From: Rhinopithecus roxellana
Lineage: Eukaryota > Chordata > Mammalia > Primates > Cercopithecidae
Length of the DNA: 64,000 bases
Reading direction: 5' to 3'
NCBI RefSeq assembly: GCF_007565055.1
Contig: NC_044551.1
Location: 100,216,266-100,280,265 of the forward strand
A program made the position numbers and the translations under genes. Below, one piece after another: positions 34,655-47,499 of this stretch. The notes under the pieces are model-generated. The model was not told the DNA's origin and ran no database searches. It saw nothing but the letters and a program-made list of their open reading frames with translations. Numbering within the stretch: position 1 is the first letter of the stretch; each line of letters begins with the position of its first letter.

Positions 34655-37640
34655 CTTATTTACTGAAGTGTAGGCATACTAGAGCAAATTAAAATGGGCT
34701 TTATAGAACAGTAGAATATAAAGGATCCAAGAGTTAGAAATACATGTAGACCTCACAGGAACTGATAAATCATAGGGAAAAGAGAGGACAACTATTTTCT
34801 CTAGCTCTCCCTATGGTCTCATATTCACTTATTCCCATTTCTCTCTATTACTGCTTTCTATGCTTTTTCCTCTGTAGATGGGTCTCTTCTGCTCATAGTC
34901 TTCATGGTCACCACAAAATAGTGCCCTCAATACTTGGTCTTCAGGATCTTTTACCTCAGCTTTATACATTTAATTAGCTCAGTATTTCAGGGAGAGGAAT
35001 TTGTTTGGCCCAACTTAGGCCAGGTGTTTACTTGATACTACGGTGGCCAAGATGGTAGAAGAATCATTGGTACAGATATAGACAGCCAACCACATGAACA
35101 AGGAAAGGGGAGCACATAGACCTGTTCTTTGAATAGCATGTATCATAGTCAAGCATTTAGGGCAACAAGCACTAGGGGCAGAGTAAACAAGGAGAAAAGA
35201 AAGAAACAAGAGCCCAGGTAAGTTTTCTATGGGGTTCTGACTTTAAACTGACACCACTAGGCCCACTATGGTCTTAGGACTGTTAAAGCATCTTTGGCAT
35301 GACTAAGTCCATGATAACGTCATCTCCTGTTTTCTGATTACTCTTGAATATCATGAGGAGATCTTGCTCATGTTAAGAAGACAGATCCTATGGATATCCC
35401 AAGTAAAAACAAATCTCATTTTTGAAGGAATTCTCTGCTCCTGAAAGCTTCTCCCAGAACCAGCTTCACTCTAAAGTCTGGTTCTGCAAGCCCAGGAAAT
35501 CACCAGTTGCAATTTTAGCATAGTAAAGTCAATGGTAAATTTGCTTGACTAGGGCTTTTAGCCTCCAGCCTCCTAAAGGGAGCATGAAGGCACAAACCTG
35601 AAATATTTAAGGAATGTCAATACAATATTTCCTCTGACTGCACATAGACATTCCTCAGGAAATATGTCCATCCTTCCTTCCCCATTGAACCAGGAAACAT
35701 ATCTATTATAAATATATTTTCTTTTTGTTACATTCGATGAATTTCTCATACTTTCAAAACCTTCTATTTCAATTGTGAAAATAAAGTTCTGTAAGTCACA
35801 AGACCCACTGGGTCCAGGAAATAATTCTACTTTAATCAAGGCAGATTATTCACAATTGGGGATTATACTTCAAGCAGGGTTCTGGATCCTAAACGTAAAT
35901 TCTATTTTTTAAAAGTAGGAAATTTTTGCTTAAAAGTTGTTAAATCTAAGTAAATGTGTTTATACTGATGACTTGCTGCTCCTCAGGAAAACACAGTGTA
36001 TGTTTACAATTACTGCCTCTTTGTGATCCCTCTTTCCAGTTGCTTGTTCTCTAACAAAGTCTTACAAAGAGGTGATGGTGACTATCTGTGCTTTGCAATT
36101 CAAGCTGTTTTTTGAATAGACAGAATTTCCCTAGAACTGCCTCCCTCTTTCTTCATGACTTCTTGACCCGACATTCATTAAAGCTGAGGTCCTGGCTCAA
36201 GTAAAGGGAAGATTTTAGTTATTATCCTTGGCAAAGGAACTCTCCACTGTGGCTTTGGTTTGAACTTCAGCTCTTCAGAGTACAGGGGTCACATGTGAGT
36301 TTGTTATGCTCTCTGGCAAATGTTTCAGAATAAATGAATCTGATGAAATTCTCATGAAGTATTTGATTTTTAGTGTTTCTCTAATATATAATAAATTGTA
36401 ATTTATGAGGCGTAATTGAAGAAAATTCTGGAGGAAGTTGTGTATAAGATTAGGGGGATTATTAAATCAACTTTATTGTGTTTTCAAAAGTTAAAAATGG
36501 TTTACAGCTATAATAAATTGCTTGAGAGTGCTATCAACCCATACATTTTAATAATTTTATAAACATTCTGCAGTTAAGTTGGGCCCATGGCCAAATCCCA
36601 GGGCTGGTTTTGTGTCATGTAAAGTAGTGTGTGTTTTAGTTTACCTGACTGATAAAGGAATGAGCTGTTCCTCATGCACGACACGTAGTGACTGGTCATT
36701 AATTTTAATGAACTACAACTGAGAACTCATATTTGCAGTCAGAAGGTACATTTGGCATCTCTGCCCCTCCCCCATCTGTTGCCTAGTCATTGCTACTATA
36801 TAGTATCTTCAAAGAAATAAGCTAATTTCATTTCCTTTAGCCTTTTCACCTTGAAAACCAGTTACAGAAGTAATCACTTATCTCCTATTGGGGAGCTGTT
36901 AACAGGATTGTTAAAATATATATTTTTTTTAAGTAACAAGCTTAAAATACTCAACAGTTTGCATATAGAGAGTTCCCAATATACATTGGCTAAGATAGAT
37001 TTATATCAATTTCATCAAGCAAATAAAGTGTGATATTTTTGGTATTTCTTCTCTTGTGAAAGTTGGTCAAATTTTACACAACTTGCTGAGATGAGCCTGT
37101 CTATGTAGAGGCTGGGTTGGTTTCAAATGTGTGCCTTAATGAAATGTGCCAATTAAGTGAGGATTACATTATTCACATGTTCATCTAGACATTCCTCTGC
37201 CTAGATTTAGACCAAATTCATTATTGTATATTTAATATAATATTATTTTCTTCCACTCAGCATGCATAAAAATTGAGGTGATTAATTTGACTTGGTGTTC
37301 AATTATTCATTGTTGACTTTTTATGACCATAAAAAAATAGTCACTGGATACTGAAGGATATTTACATAAGATTTAAACTATTGACTTTGGGCTACACATT
37401 CTGTTCTTTTAAAAAACACTTTTAGGACCATGATAAAAAAATAAGTGTGGTGATTTTTAATGATACAGGAGTCTTTTCCATTGATTGTTGAATTTTCACT
37501 TTCTTATCTTACTGATGTGACTAAAAAAAAAAAATTAAAGTTGATGATTTCTACCACCAAAAGAATGTCACTTGGTAACTAGATGTGTATATGTATTTAT
37601 TCATCCATGCAAGACAGGCACATGCTAATATATGCACTTG
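34655..37640. other. Repeat-poor non-coding sequence
   Basis: No recognisable Alu, L1, LTR or DNA transposon, and no exon. Short frames (60-88 codons) are present but carry no signature. This is the start of a seven-kilobase stretch with little young repeat content. Confidence 0.5.
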
Positions 37641-38040
37641 CCATGCCTACATTTTCACTTAATGAAGAGCTTAATAAAAATCAGCATTCATAGCCCCTTC
37701 CTAGTCAGATAAATTAGTTAATGCACAATAAGCAGCTCTTATGTATAATGCAAAAGATTAGTCTTATCATTTGCATAATATGCTACAAACGGCCCACTGT
37801 TCAAGCAGTAGAAGCTTTCCCATTAAATGTGAGTTGAAAGCTGAATGACGTCAATAAAGTAATTATGCTTCATTTGGCATATCTCATTCATTCTCTGGAG
37901 TTCAAGACCTTCTCTGAGCTCTGTTGACAGTGCTGCTGAAAGGCATGGTAATGGTTCAAAAGCAGAGCAGTAGAATTCTGGAAATAAGCAGAGTGTGCTC
38001 AAGCCTCCACTATATGAGTTGTTCCCCAGCAGCAATGCAT
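37640..38040. promoter_or_regulatory. Candidate regulatory element (motif cluster)
   Basis: Within about 100 bases there is an exact octamer ATTTGCAT (37,769-37,776), a perfect palindromic CRE, TGACGTCA (37,846-37,853), and a TAATTA homeodomain core (37,860-37,865). There are also TTAGTTAATGCAC-like words upstream. The surrounding sequence is not repetitive. Such density in a repeat-poor stretch is compatible with an enhancer, but motif matches alone are weak evidence. Confidence 0.3.
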
Positions 38041-41000
38041 TTTATCCTCTGACCTATGCACACACGTACGTATAAGCAAGTGAAACTAGAAACTTTTATG
38101 TTAATTCAAATTATCTGTCAGGATCACTTAATCTCAGCCTTAAAAAGCTTACAGACATTCCCTGTAATATATGTCTGTTAGCACCAAATTCTCTCAGTTT
38201 TTGTTTGTCCTGGAATGTGTTAATTTGCCTTTATTTATTTTTTCATAGATAAATGAGTTAAAAAAAATTCAGACCAACAAAGTACCTGTATCATTGATGT
38301 CCAGATTTACCAGAATTCCCAGTGGAAAGAAGAGATTGACAATGATGGCATTTCTGTCTCCCGGCTGAAACATTTATAAAAATCCTAGTTCTGCCAATGG
38401 GATACACAGAATTCACTGTCACAATGTTGCCCCCCATCCCTTCCTGTACTCACAGAATGTTTCCATGTTTTTGAGGAAATAGATTAGTTTTCAAAGAATA
38501 TCTTTTAAATCAGAATAGACACATGCACTTTACTGATGTGAAAAAGACTCAAAGAACTTACATAATTTGGCAGAGAGCCAGTTCTACTGAGTTTAGAAGA
38601 TAAGTCTCTTGAGTCTTGTTCTTTGACTAGTGTTTCTCTGTGTTGTGTTAGTGTTTTTTAAAATTTCTTTTCACTTTTGTCTACTGTCTTGAGGATGGGA
38701 AGGCAGAACACTTTGTAGTGCAAAGCTTCATATTAAAACTGTAAAAATGGTGGTTATGGAATTGCCCCTAAAAAATACATTTGCATGCTCAGAATCTCAC
38801 TCTAACTCATTGCTCAAAAGCAGACTGTAGCTAATCTTTTTCTAGTATACCCTGTAACAACAGCATTTTGCAAACATGGTAAAATTATTTCTTCTGAAAA
38901 TAGCACTTTACTGAAATCCTTGTTTTCCAATTAACTCTTCTTTCTTGAAGATAAAAAAAAATTGTTTTTGAGAAAATGTCTGTTTTAAATCATATATTTT
39001 ATATTGTACTATTATATTTCATAATAATTTTTAAAAATAAAAAGTGATTCCTAGTACTTAGACAATTTTATCATTTTCTGTATTTGACACCACTTATTTC
39101 TGTGCTTATATAACTTATAAGCAATGAGTCTGTCCTGGAAAGGTAAAATACACAACTTAATGCTAAAAGTAGGTTTAAATACCATCATAAGGTCTGTAAT
39201 TTATTCCTTCTCTTTGAGGAGTAATATGAAAGAGCCAAAAAACCAGAGACATTGTTAAAATGTGGATAAATATGCTTATAGTCACAATTCTACATACAAA
39301 GTAGAGATTTCGACATTTTAGCTACTGAAGGTATCAAAAAGTCTTGAAGGTTTTTTATATGTTAATTAGGTAATTATAAGAAAGTGAAGAAACATCTTAG
39401 ATTATTTCATTTAGTTTGATAATTTTATTCGATTGAAGTAAATTTAAATCAGATTATCCATCTTTCACCTTTAGCTAAGAATAATACAAATAATAGATTA
39501 TCTAAGAATATATAGATGCCAATTTTAATACCTCTAAATTTCTGTGGAATCTAATCTGGAACATGGAATGTCAGTTTCTACATAATGCCAATATCGTTAA
39601 GTAAAAAATGAAATATCTATTAAACAGAAATCTATGTCCAAATGACCAGTTTGAAAACATGTTTTGAGTGGCTACACAACTATAGCTTTGGCTACTTTGG
39701 TATAGCCTTCAGCTATTTATCATGCTGACCTCTGTTTGTGTGTATGTATGTGTGTGTGATTACATAAAAATAATGCTGCAATATTATTGAATATCTTTTT
39801 GTGGCTATTTTCCATGAACCTTTTCTCTTTAGTAGGTCCAGATGAGATGGATTGCTAAAATCCAATAGTGAGAGAAATAATTGTTGTATCAACAACTGCC
39901 AGGGTGGTTCTACTCAAACACTGAGCTCCTGGTAAATTCAATCCTCTGGATTATCTTTATATAAAAAAGAAGTAAGAGGTATAGGCTCCACCCACTACAT
40001 GCAGAAGAAGTTCAGCTCAAATAGTGTAGTTTCAACAATCATTAACCCAATTTAAATGGTAAAAAGTAATTAGTACTTATGCTTTGAATGAGAATGTTCC
40101 CAAACTTTGATATATAATATTCATAATTTGGATAGATTTCAACTAAGAGTGTACTTTTACATTGTATCCTTATTGTCAGTAGAGAGTTTTTATTAGGCAC
40201 TAGTAAATGGTCTTTGTGACTACTGCTATGACAGTCAGTGTTATATCTTAATTAGCAGTATTATTTCTAGTTCAACTAACATAGCTAAAGGGTCCTCCTG
40301 AGATCTATTCTGGGATATGATTTTGTTTAATCTTATTATTAATGATAATAAATTTTTACTTTGTTGGAGTATCATCTGTATGCCCATGATTCCATTATTT
40401 AAACAAATAATTATTCCACATTACAATTCCTTTTAGAACATGACAATAACAAATCATAATTATGGCTTATTCAAAGTAAATTAGGTCTAAAACACTAATA
40501 AAATTAATTGCAAAGATGTTTGACTGGAAACCAAAGCCAGTTAAAACAGGAGCTCTTTCTCATGGTCTTGATAATGCATTACTCTCTGGAATAAAGCTAC
40601 CAGCATGAAATATCTAAGCACTTGTTAGCAAACAAAGAGTAATTGAAACTTGGTTGCTAGGAGACATTTTTTCTCATTGTTGACAATCGTGATTTCTTTG
40701 ATTACTGGCACTATTGTTGTTCATTACACAAACTGAATGTTTTTATATAACATTGGAAAAACATATTTTGGAATCCAATTGTTGTGTGAATACGACCATG
40801 TGCTACCAAAGAAATGTTTATTCACAGGTTCAGTAGGTTAACTATTTCTGGTAAGCATTCTTTCAGGAGGCTTAACACATATATATATTTTTTATTTCTT
40901 GTAAAATATACATTTTACTAAAAAGTAAATTTTAAGATTTTATAGAACAGAGATTTTGTATAATCCATGAAATTAAGATTTTCTTACAAACAGAAAAAAT

Positions 41001-41690
41001 AATCTACATAAATTCAACTTTTTCATTGTAGCAATTTATTTTATATTCAAGATTATTTGCATGAAGGAAAATTATATTTAAAATACAAGAAAATGTATAT
41101 TTTGAATGAGGTAGGGATTTAAACATTTTGGATAAGAGAGCAAATTTGGAAATTATTTCAGCAAAATGAGCACTTTGGCATCCAGATTTCTCTGGTAAAG
41201 AATTTTCAAGAATCTTTATTTTCATGGCATGAATTAGCATCATATTTGGCAAAATTTCAAACAGGTAGATAAATATGCAGAAAATATCTAAACAATCTTT
41301 AACTCCGAATGGAATTCCTTTGATTTTTTTATGCTGTCTGACCTCAGGTGTTCTCATTGCTGCTTGACACTTGCGGGTTCCTGTCCTCACAGCTGTGAAA
41401 GCCACTCTTTCCCACTCTTAAGTCATTTATTTCATGCCTACTCTTCACATTCCTGCTTCACAGAATAGACAAGGAACAACAGACAAGAACTCCTTGAGTT
41501 TTCACTCTCTTCACACTTAATGGTCTTTTGTCTTTATTCATCCTTATTTTCTCCCCTCCTATTCAGAATAAATGATATGCTTCCTTTCTGAAACTCCGTC
41601 TTCTGGTTCTATTCTGTTCCTTTGGACACCTTGGCTATCAATTAACCCTGTCCTTCACTTATCAATCTCTTTTTCTTTGTCTAATTATAT
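38041..41690. other. Repeat-poor, AT-rich non-coding sequence
   Basis: Nothing recognisable apart from AT-rich low complexity. A 133-codon minus-strand frame at 41,004-41,405 is the longest open frame in this part. It has no recognisable family, its composition is AT-driven, and I do not call it a gene. Confidence 0.5.
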
Positions 41691-41699
41691 ATTCAGACT

Positions 41700-42720
41700 A
41701 TGTTTACAGTCTTATCTTTTTGTTTATTTTTTTACTTACTAAACTTAAAAGATCATTCTATGTTTGTAGATGGTTTCATTTTTCTAACATTGTGAAATTT
41801 GACTTTGTCAAATAATCTAACTGAAGTTTCTCTCTCATATGTCACAAATGACCTCTAAAGTCTCTAAATAAGGATTTCTTTTAATTCTCATTCATTTAAT
41901 TCAATGTCAGTTACTGCTGGTGACCTTTCATTCTTTCACCTCAATTTTTGATCCCCTTAAAATCACTACCTGGGATATCATCTCATATCGTTACTAATTC
42001 TTACATGTTTTCTTCTTAAGCTGCTCTTTCTGTTACTGTATGCTAAAGTTGTTATTTCTGAATTTTGTCTTGGTCCACTTTTGCTCTCTTGCTGCATTCT
42101 CTCTATTAAATATCTCACCCATCCAACATCTTCAGTTGGCATGCCGGTACAAATCTCTAGGTAAAATTATGTAGAAAATCCCTACTTTCCCCCAAATTCA
42201 GTCTTGTATGTTCACCTGACTTCTAAGTAATGTTCATATGAATGCCTCAGTGACACTTTAAACTCATAATTTCCATAATTCCCACTGTCACCATATAGGA
42301 AAATTTTATTCTTTCTTATTAGTTTAATTCATATTAAGATACTAGCATCGTGCAGAATTTTTGTTCTTATTTTTCTCACCAAAGCAGTTGTTTACTTACC
42401 TAAATGTTTTGTCCTGTTTTCTTTGCCGTCTCAGTTTGACTTTTCATTGACTCTCCTGTGGACTACTAAAGTCCCCTAATTTATCTCTCCAAGTCATCTG
42501 ATGCATTTATCAGTTTTAGATTTTAAACAAAACTCTAATCATACCACTTATGTAATTAAAATTATTAGTGGTTTCCCTAAAAGCAACTCAATGGTTCCTT
42601 CTAAACTTATCTCCTAGTTGTCCTTTTTGACTTGAATTACCACAGCATTTGCACCTCTCTCTGAGTACATTATTATAAATGCTACAGTGCAGGATAGCCT
42701 GCTAAAAGTCATATTTTCCT
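41700..42720 (+). mobile_element. L2-like LINE relic, plus strand
   Basis: The word order follows L2 ORF2 and its 3' end. A GCTGCTCTTTCTGTTACTGT segment (about 42,020) is followed by TTGTCTTGGTCCACTTTTGC (about 42,065), CCAAATTCAGTCTTGTATG (about 42,193) and a TAATCATACCACTTATGTAA segment (about 42,537). Last comes the GTGGTTTCC segment. Strong divergence, no frame. CR1-clade LINEs of this type ceased moving before primates arose. Confidence 0.5.
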
Positions 42721-43519
42721 GCTCATAAAAGAATAAAAATTATTTGGAGACAGGGTTTATATTTAATTTATCCTGTATTTTCCATCATATTTTGGTCATA
42801 TTTAATATACATAAACTAAAAAATAAGTTATTGATCAGAAATGTAAATAAGAATTATTTTTTCAATATAAATTAGATACATGATAGTCATATGTAGTCTT
42901 AACTAATGTACCCTTTCATATTTTTATTCTGTTTCTTAACTTTTCGAGACAAAGGCTAATTTATACTGATGGATACAATGACTATTTTGAGAGATTCTAA
43001 ATCTCTGTGAGCAAAATGTTGTTGACTTACATCTGCATATGCTAATTGCATGACTGCATAGTACAAAGGAAAGAAAAATATTCTTAGATGATACTGGAAT
43101 TAGTATACTATTAATGAAAAGTATACTATGCTAAGTTAATGATGCATGTTATGAACTATAGAACAAGCACTTAGTAGATGAAGCATGGAGATATATCGTA
43201 CAGACAAATAGTGTAGATGCAATAAAAAAGAAGTACACAGACCTTCCAAAATAAAACGTAAAAAAGGAATAAAATAAAGAACTAGTAGGAAAAATATTCT
43301 TTACAAATAGCAAAATGGTTAATTCAAACAGAAGCATATTAATTACATTAAAATCACATTAAAATCACATGAGTTTGAACATTTAAATGCATCAAAATCA
43401 CAGGAGTGTAAACACTGTAAAAGGCAGAGATAATCTGACTGGGTATAAAAATGAATTCTCAACTGCATAAGAAATTCACCACAACAATATGGTCAGTTAA
43501 TTTTCTGAAAGTTTATAGC
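42721..43519. other. Unassigned AT-rich sequence
   Basis: No repeat or exon recognised. Confidence 0.5.
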
Positions 43520-46500
43520 AATTTTAATTTTTTTACATTTTTAAAAATTAATTGACAATAATTACATATATACACTGTATGTTACTTTTCAATACCTGTT
43601 TACATTATGAAATGATCAAATCAGGATAATTAGTATAATTCTATCACCTCAACTACTTATTTCCTTGTGGTAAGAACTTTAAAATCTTTTTAGCTATTTT
43701 GAAATATATAATACATCATTATGAACTATAGTCATCGTGGTATACAATAGAATTCCAGAACTTTTTTATCCTGCCTAACTGAAAGTATGTACCCATTGAC
43801 CAATGTCATCTTCTCTTTCCCTATCCACCTTGAACTCCCAGCCTCTGGCAAGCACCATTCTATTCACTACTTCTGAGTTTACTTTTATAGATTCCACATA
43901 TAAGTGAGATTGTTCAGTATTTATCTTTCTGTGTCTGCAGTATTTCTCTTAACATAATGTCCTCTAGTTTCCTCCATGTTGTCACAAATGACAGAATTTC
44001 CAGGTTTTCTTTTCTTAAGATTGAATATTATTCCATTTGTATATATATTAGAGTTTTAAAAATCCATCTACTGATGAACATCTTGGTTATTTCCATATCT
44101 TAGCTATTGTGAATAATGCTTCAATAAACATGACAGTGCAGACATCTCTTTGACATACTAACTTCAGTTTCTCTAGGTTTACACACAGAAGTGGGATTGC
44201 TGGATCATTTGGTAGTTGTATTTTTAGTTTCTTAGGAACCTCCATAATGTTTTTCAAAATGACTGAACTAATTTACAATACTACAACAGTGTACAAGGAT
44301 TCCCTTTCTCCACATCCTTGCCAACATTTGTAATCTTTCATCCTTTTGATAATATCCAATCTAACAGTTGTGATGTGATATCTCCTTGTTACTTTTATTT
44401 GCATTTCTCTGATTACAGAATCTGAGTATTTTTAAAATATATCTGTTGCCCATTTGTATGTCTTTTTTTTGAGAAATATCTATTCAAGTTTTTGTCCATT
44501 TTTAAAATAGGGTTATTTGATCTTTATTGTTCAATAGTTTGAGTTTCTGGTATATTTTGGATAGTAGCCCCTTATCTAATGTATAATTTACAAGTATTTT
44601 CTCTCAGCCTGTAGGTTGTTTCTTTATATCAATTGCTTCCTTTGCCATGCAGAAGCTTTGTAGTTTGATACAATCCCATTGTCTATTTTTGTTTTTGTTG
44701 TCTGTGATTTTGAGGTCATATCCAAGAAATCACTGTGCAGACCAATGCCATGCAGCTTTTCCTCTGTTTTCTTTTATTAGTTTTACAGTCTCAGGTTTTA
44801 CATTGAAGTCTTTTATCCATTTCGAGTTGAAACTTGTGTAAAGGATAAGGTAAGTGTCCATTTTCACTCTTGGGTATATGGATATCCACTTTTCCAAGCT
44901 CTCATTTGTTAAGTAGATTGTTCTTTCCCCATTGTGAGTTCCTGGCACTTTCATTGAAAATCAATTGACTGTAGCTGTGTGGGTTTATTTCCAGGCTATC
45001 CTATTCCAATAGTTGATATATTTGCTTTTAATGACAGTATCATGCTGTTGTTATACTATACAAAATAGTATAGCTTGAAATCTGGTAGTATGATGCTTTC
45101 AGCTTGTTCTTTTGCTCAAGGTTCTTTTTGCTCAAGATTGCTTTGGCTATTTGGCTTCTTTTGGGGTTCCATAAGAATGTGAGTAATGCTTTTCCTATTT
45201 CTATGAAGAATATAATGCAAATTTTGACAGGGATTGCATTAAATCTGTATCTCACTTTGGGCTGTGTAGACATTTAAAAAATGTTAATCCCTCCAATCTG
45301 TGAACACAAGATATATTTCCATTTATTTGTGTCTTCTTTCATTTGTGTTTTATATAACTTTTCAGTAGACATAGGTTTCACTTTTGTAGTTAAATTTATT
45401 CCCAAGTATTTTATATTTTGTATGTTTTTTTTTGTTTTGTTTTGTTTTTTTGAGATGGAGTCTTGCTCTGTCACCAGGCTGGAGTTCAGTGGCACCATCT
45501 TGGTTTACTGTAACCTCCGCCTTCTGGGTTCAAGCTCTTCTCTTGCCTCAGCCTCCTGAGTAGCTGGGACTACAGGCACACACCACCATGCCCAGCTAAT
45601 TTTTGTATTTTTAGTAGAGACGAGGTGTCACCATGTTGGTCAGGATGGTCTTAATCTCTTGGCCTTGTGATTCACCCTCCTTGGCCTCCCAAAATGCTGG
45701 GATTACAGACGTGAGCCACCGCGCCCAGCCCTGTATGATACTATAAGTAGAATTTTTTCTTAATTTCTTTGTTGGTATACTGAAAGATTACTCACTTTTG
45801 TAAGTTGATTTTGTATCTGAAACTTTGCTGAATTTGTTCTTCAGCTATAAATGTTTATTGGTGAAATCTTTAGGGTTTTCTATATGTGAGATCATATTGT
45901 CAGCAAAGACAATGTCAATTTTTTTTCTTACTTAGATACATTTTGTTCCTTTCTCTTGCTTATTTTCTCTAAGACTTCTAGTACTATGTTGAACAGAATT
46001 GCTAGTATTTTGTTGAAAATGTTTGCATCTATGTGTATTAGTGATACTGACCTGTGGTTTTCTGTTTTTGTAGTGTCTTGGTCTGGCTTTGGTATTAGGG
46101 CATTTCCAGTCTCACAAAATGACTTTGAAAGTATTCCCTTCCCCTCAGTTTTTTGGAAAAATTTAAGAAGGATTGGTAGTAGGTGTTCTTTACATGTTTA
46201 GTAGAATTCAGCCATAAAGCCATTTGGCCATAGGCTTCTCTTTGATGGAAAACTTCAAATTACTGGTTTAGTCTTTTTACTTATTATTGGTCTTTTCAGA
46301 TTTTCAATTTCTTCGTGATTCAGTTTTGATAGGTTATCCATTTATCCATTTTCTTCTAGATTGTCCAATTTGTTGGAGTATAATTGTTCATAGTAGTCTT
46401 TTATGATCTTTTGTATTTCTGCTATCAATTGTAATGACTCTCCTTTCATGTCTAGTTTACTTGAGTCTTCCCTTTTTTCTCAATTGTTCTAGCTAAGGAT

Positions 46501-47284
46501 TTGTCATTTTTTTAATCTTTTAAAAAATAACTCTTAGCTTTGTTAATCCTATAATTTTTCTAGTCTCTATTTCATTTTTTTCTGCTCTGATCTTCGCTAC
46601 TTTTTTCCTTTTGCTAACTTTGAGCTTAGTTCATTCTATTTGTTTTAGTTCCTTTAGGTTTAACATTCGGTTGTTTTTCAGAGATCTTTCTTCTTTTTTG
46701 ATTAGATGGTTATTGTTATAAACTTTCCTCTTAGAACTGCTTCTGCTGTATCCCATAAGTTTTGGTATTCTGTGTTTCCGCTTTTGTCTGTCTCAAGATA
46801 TATATTTTAAATCCTCCTTTAACTTTTTGATTCAATAGTTGTTCAGGAGCATATTAATTTATGCATATTTATTAATTTTCCATGATTCCTCCTGTTACTG
46901 ATTTCTGGTTTAATACCATTGTGTTGAGAAAAGACACTTGCTATGATTTCAGTTGTCTTAAATTTGTTAAGACTTGTTTTGTGGCTTAACATATGATCTA
47001 TCCTGAAGAATATTCTGTGTGCCCTGAGAAGAAAGTGTATCCTGTTGCTGTTGGGTGGAATGTTCTTATGTATCTGTTGGGTCCATTTAGTCTAGAGTGT
47101 AGATTAGTCCAATGTTTCCTCATTGCTTTTCTGTCTGAATATCTTGTGTTGAAAATGGAATATTGAAATCATCTCCTATTAAGGTGTTGCCATCCATGTC
47201 TCTCTTCAGATATTTTAATGTATGCTTTATATATTTAGGTGCTCCATGTTGGGTACATATATACTTACAATTTCTGCATTCTCG
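43520..47284 (-). mobile_element. Older L1 (L1MA/L1MB-like), minus strand, 3' half
   Basis: Read on the minus strand the 3' end lies at about 43,520-43,540. The L1MA-type 3'UTR complement follows (GACAATAATTACATATATAC and on), then ORF2 back to the endonuclease near 47,280. There the sequence is cut by a younger L1. An Alu is inserted at 45,425-45,730. The element resumes at 53,122. Compared with the younger copy, about 350 bases of the reverse transcriptase core are missing at 45,998. Frames are broken throughout. Confidence 0.85.
45425..45730 (-). mobile_element. Alu (AluS-like), minus strand
   Basis: A T-rich tail complement with TTTTG units (45,425-45,451) leads into GAGATGGAGTCTTGCTCTGT. 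The element ends GTGAGCCACCGCGCCCAGCC. TGTATG occurs immediately before (45,419-45,424) and just after (45,732-45,737), a short candidate target duplication. It lies inside the older L1, so it is younger. Confidence 0.9.
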
Positions 47285-47499
47285 TTTTTTAGCAAAAATT
47301 TCAATAGTTTTGGGAAAACAGGCAGTGTTTGGTTGTATGGGAAAGTTCTTTAGTGATGATTTCTGAGATTTTGGTACACCTATCACCCCACCCAAGCAGT
47401 GTACCCTGCACCCATTCTATAGTGTTTTCTCTCTCACCCCCTTCCCATTATTCTTCCCAAGTTCCCAAAGTCCATTGTATCATTCTTATGCCTTTGCAT

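Noticed and set aside
41004..41405. 133-codon minus-strand frame
   Set aside because: AT-driven composition rich in Ile, Lys and Phe, with no family signature and no gene context.
45281..45559. 92-codon plus-strand frame ending in serine-rich sequence
   Set aside because: It runs from antisense L1 into antisense Alu. The serine-rich end is the well-known Alu-encoded peptide pattern.
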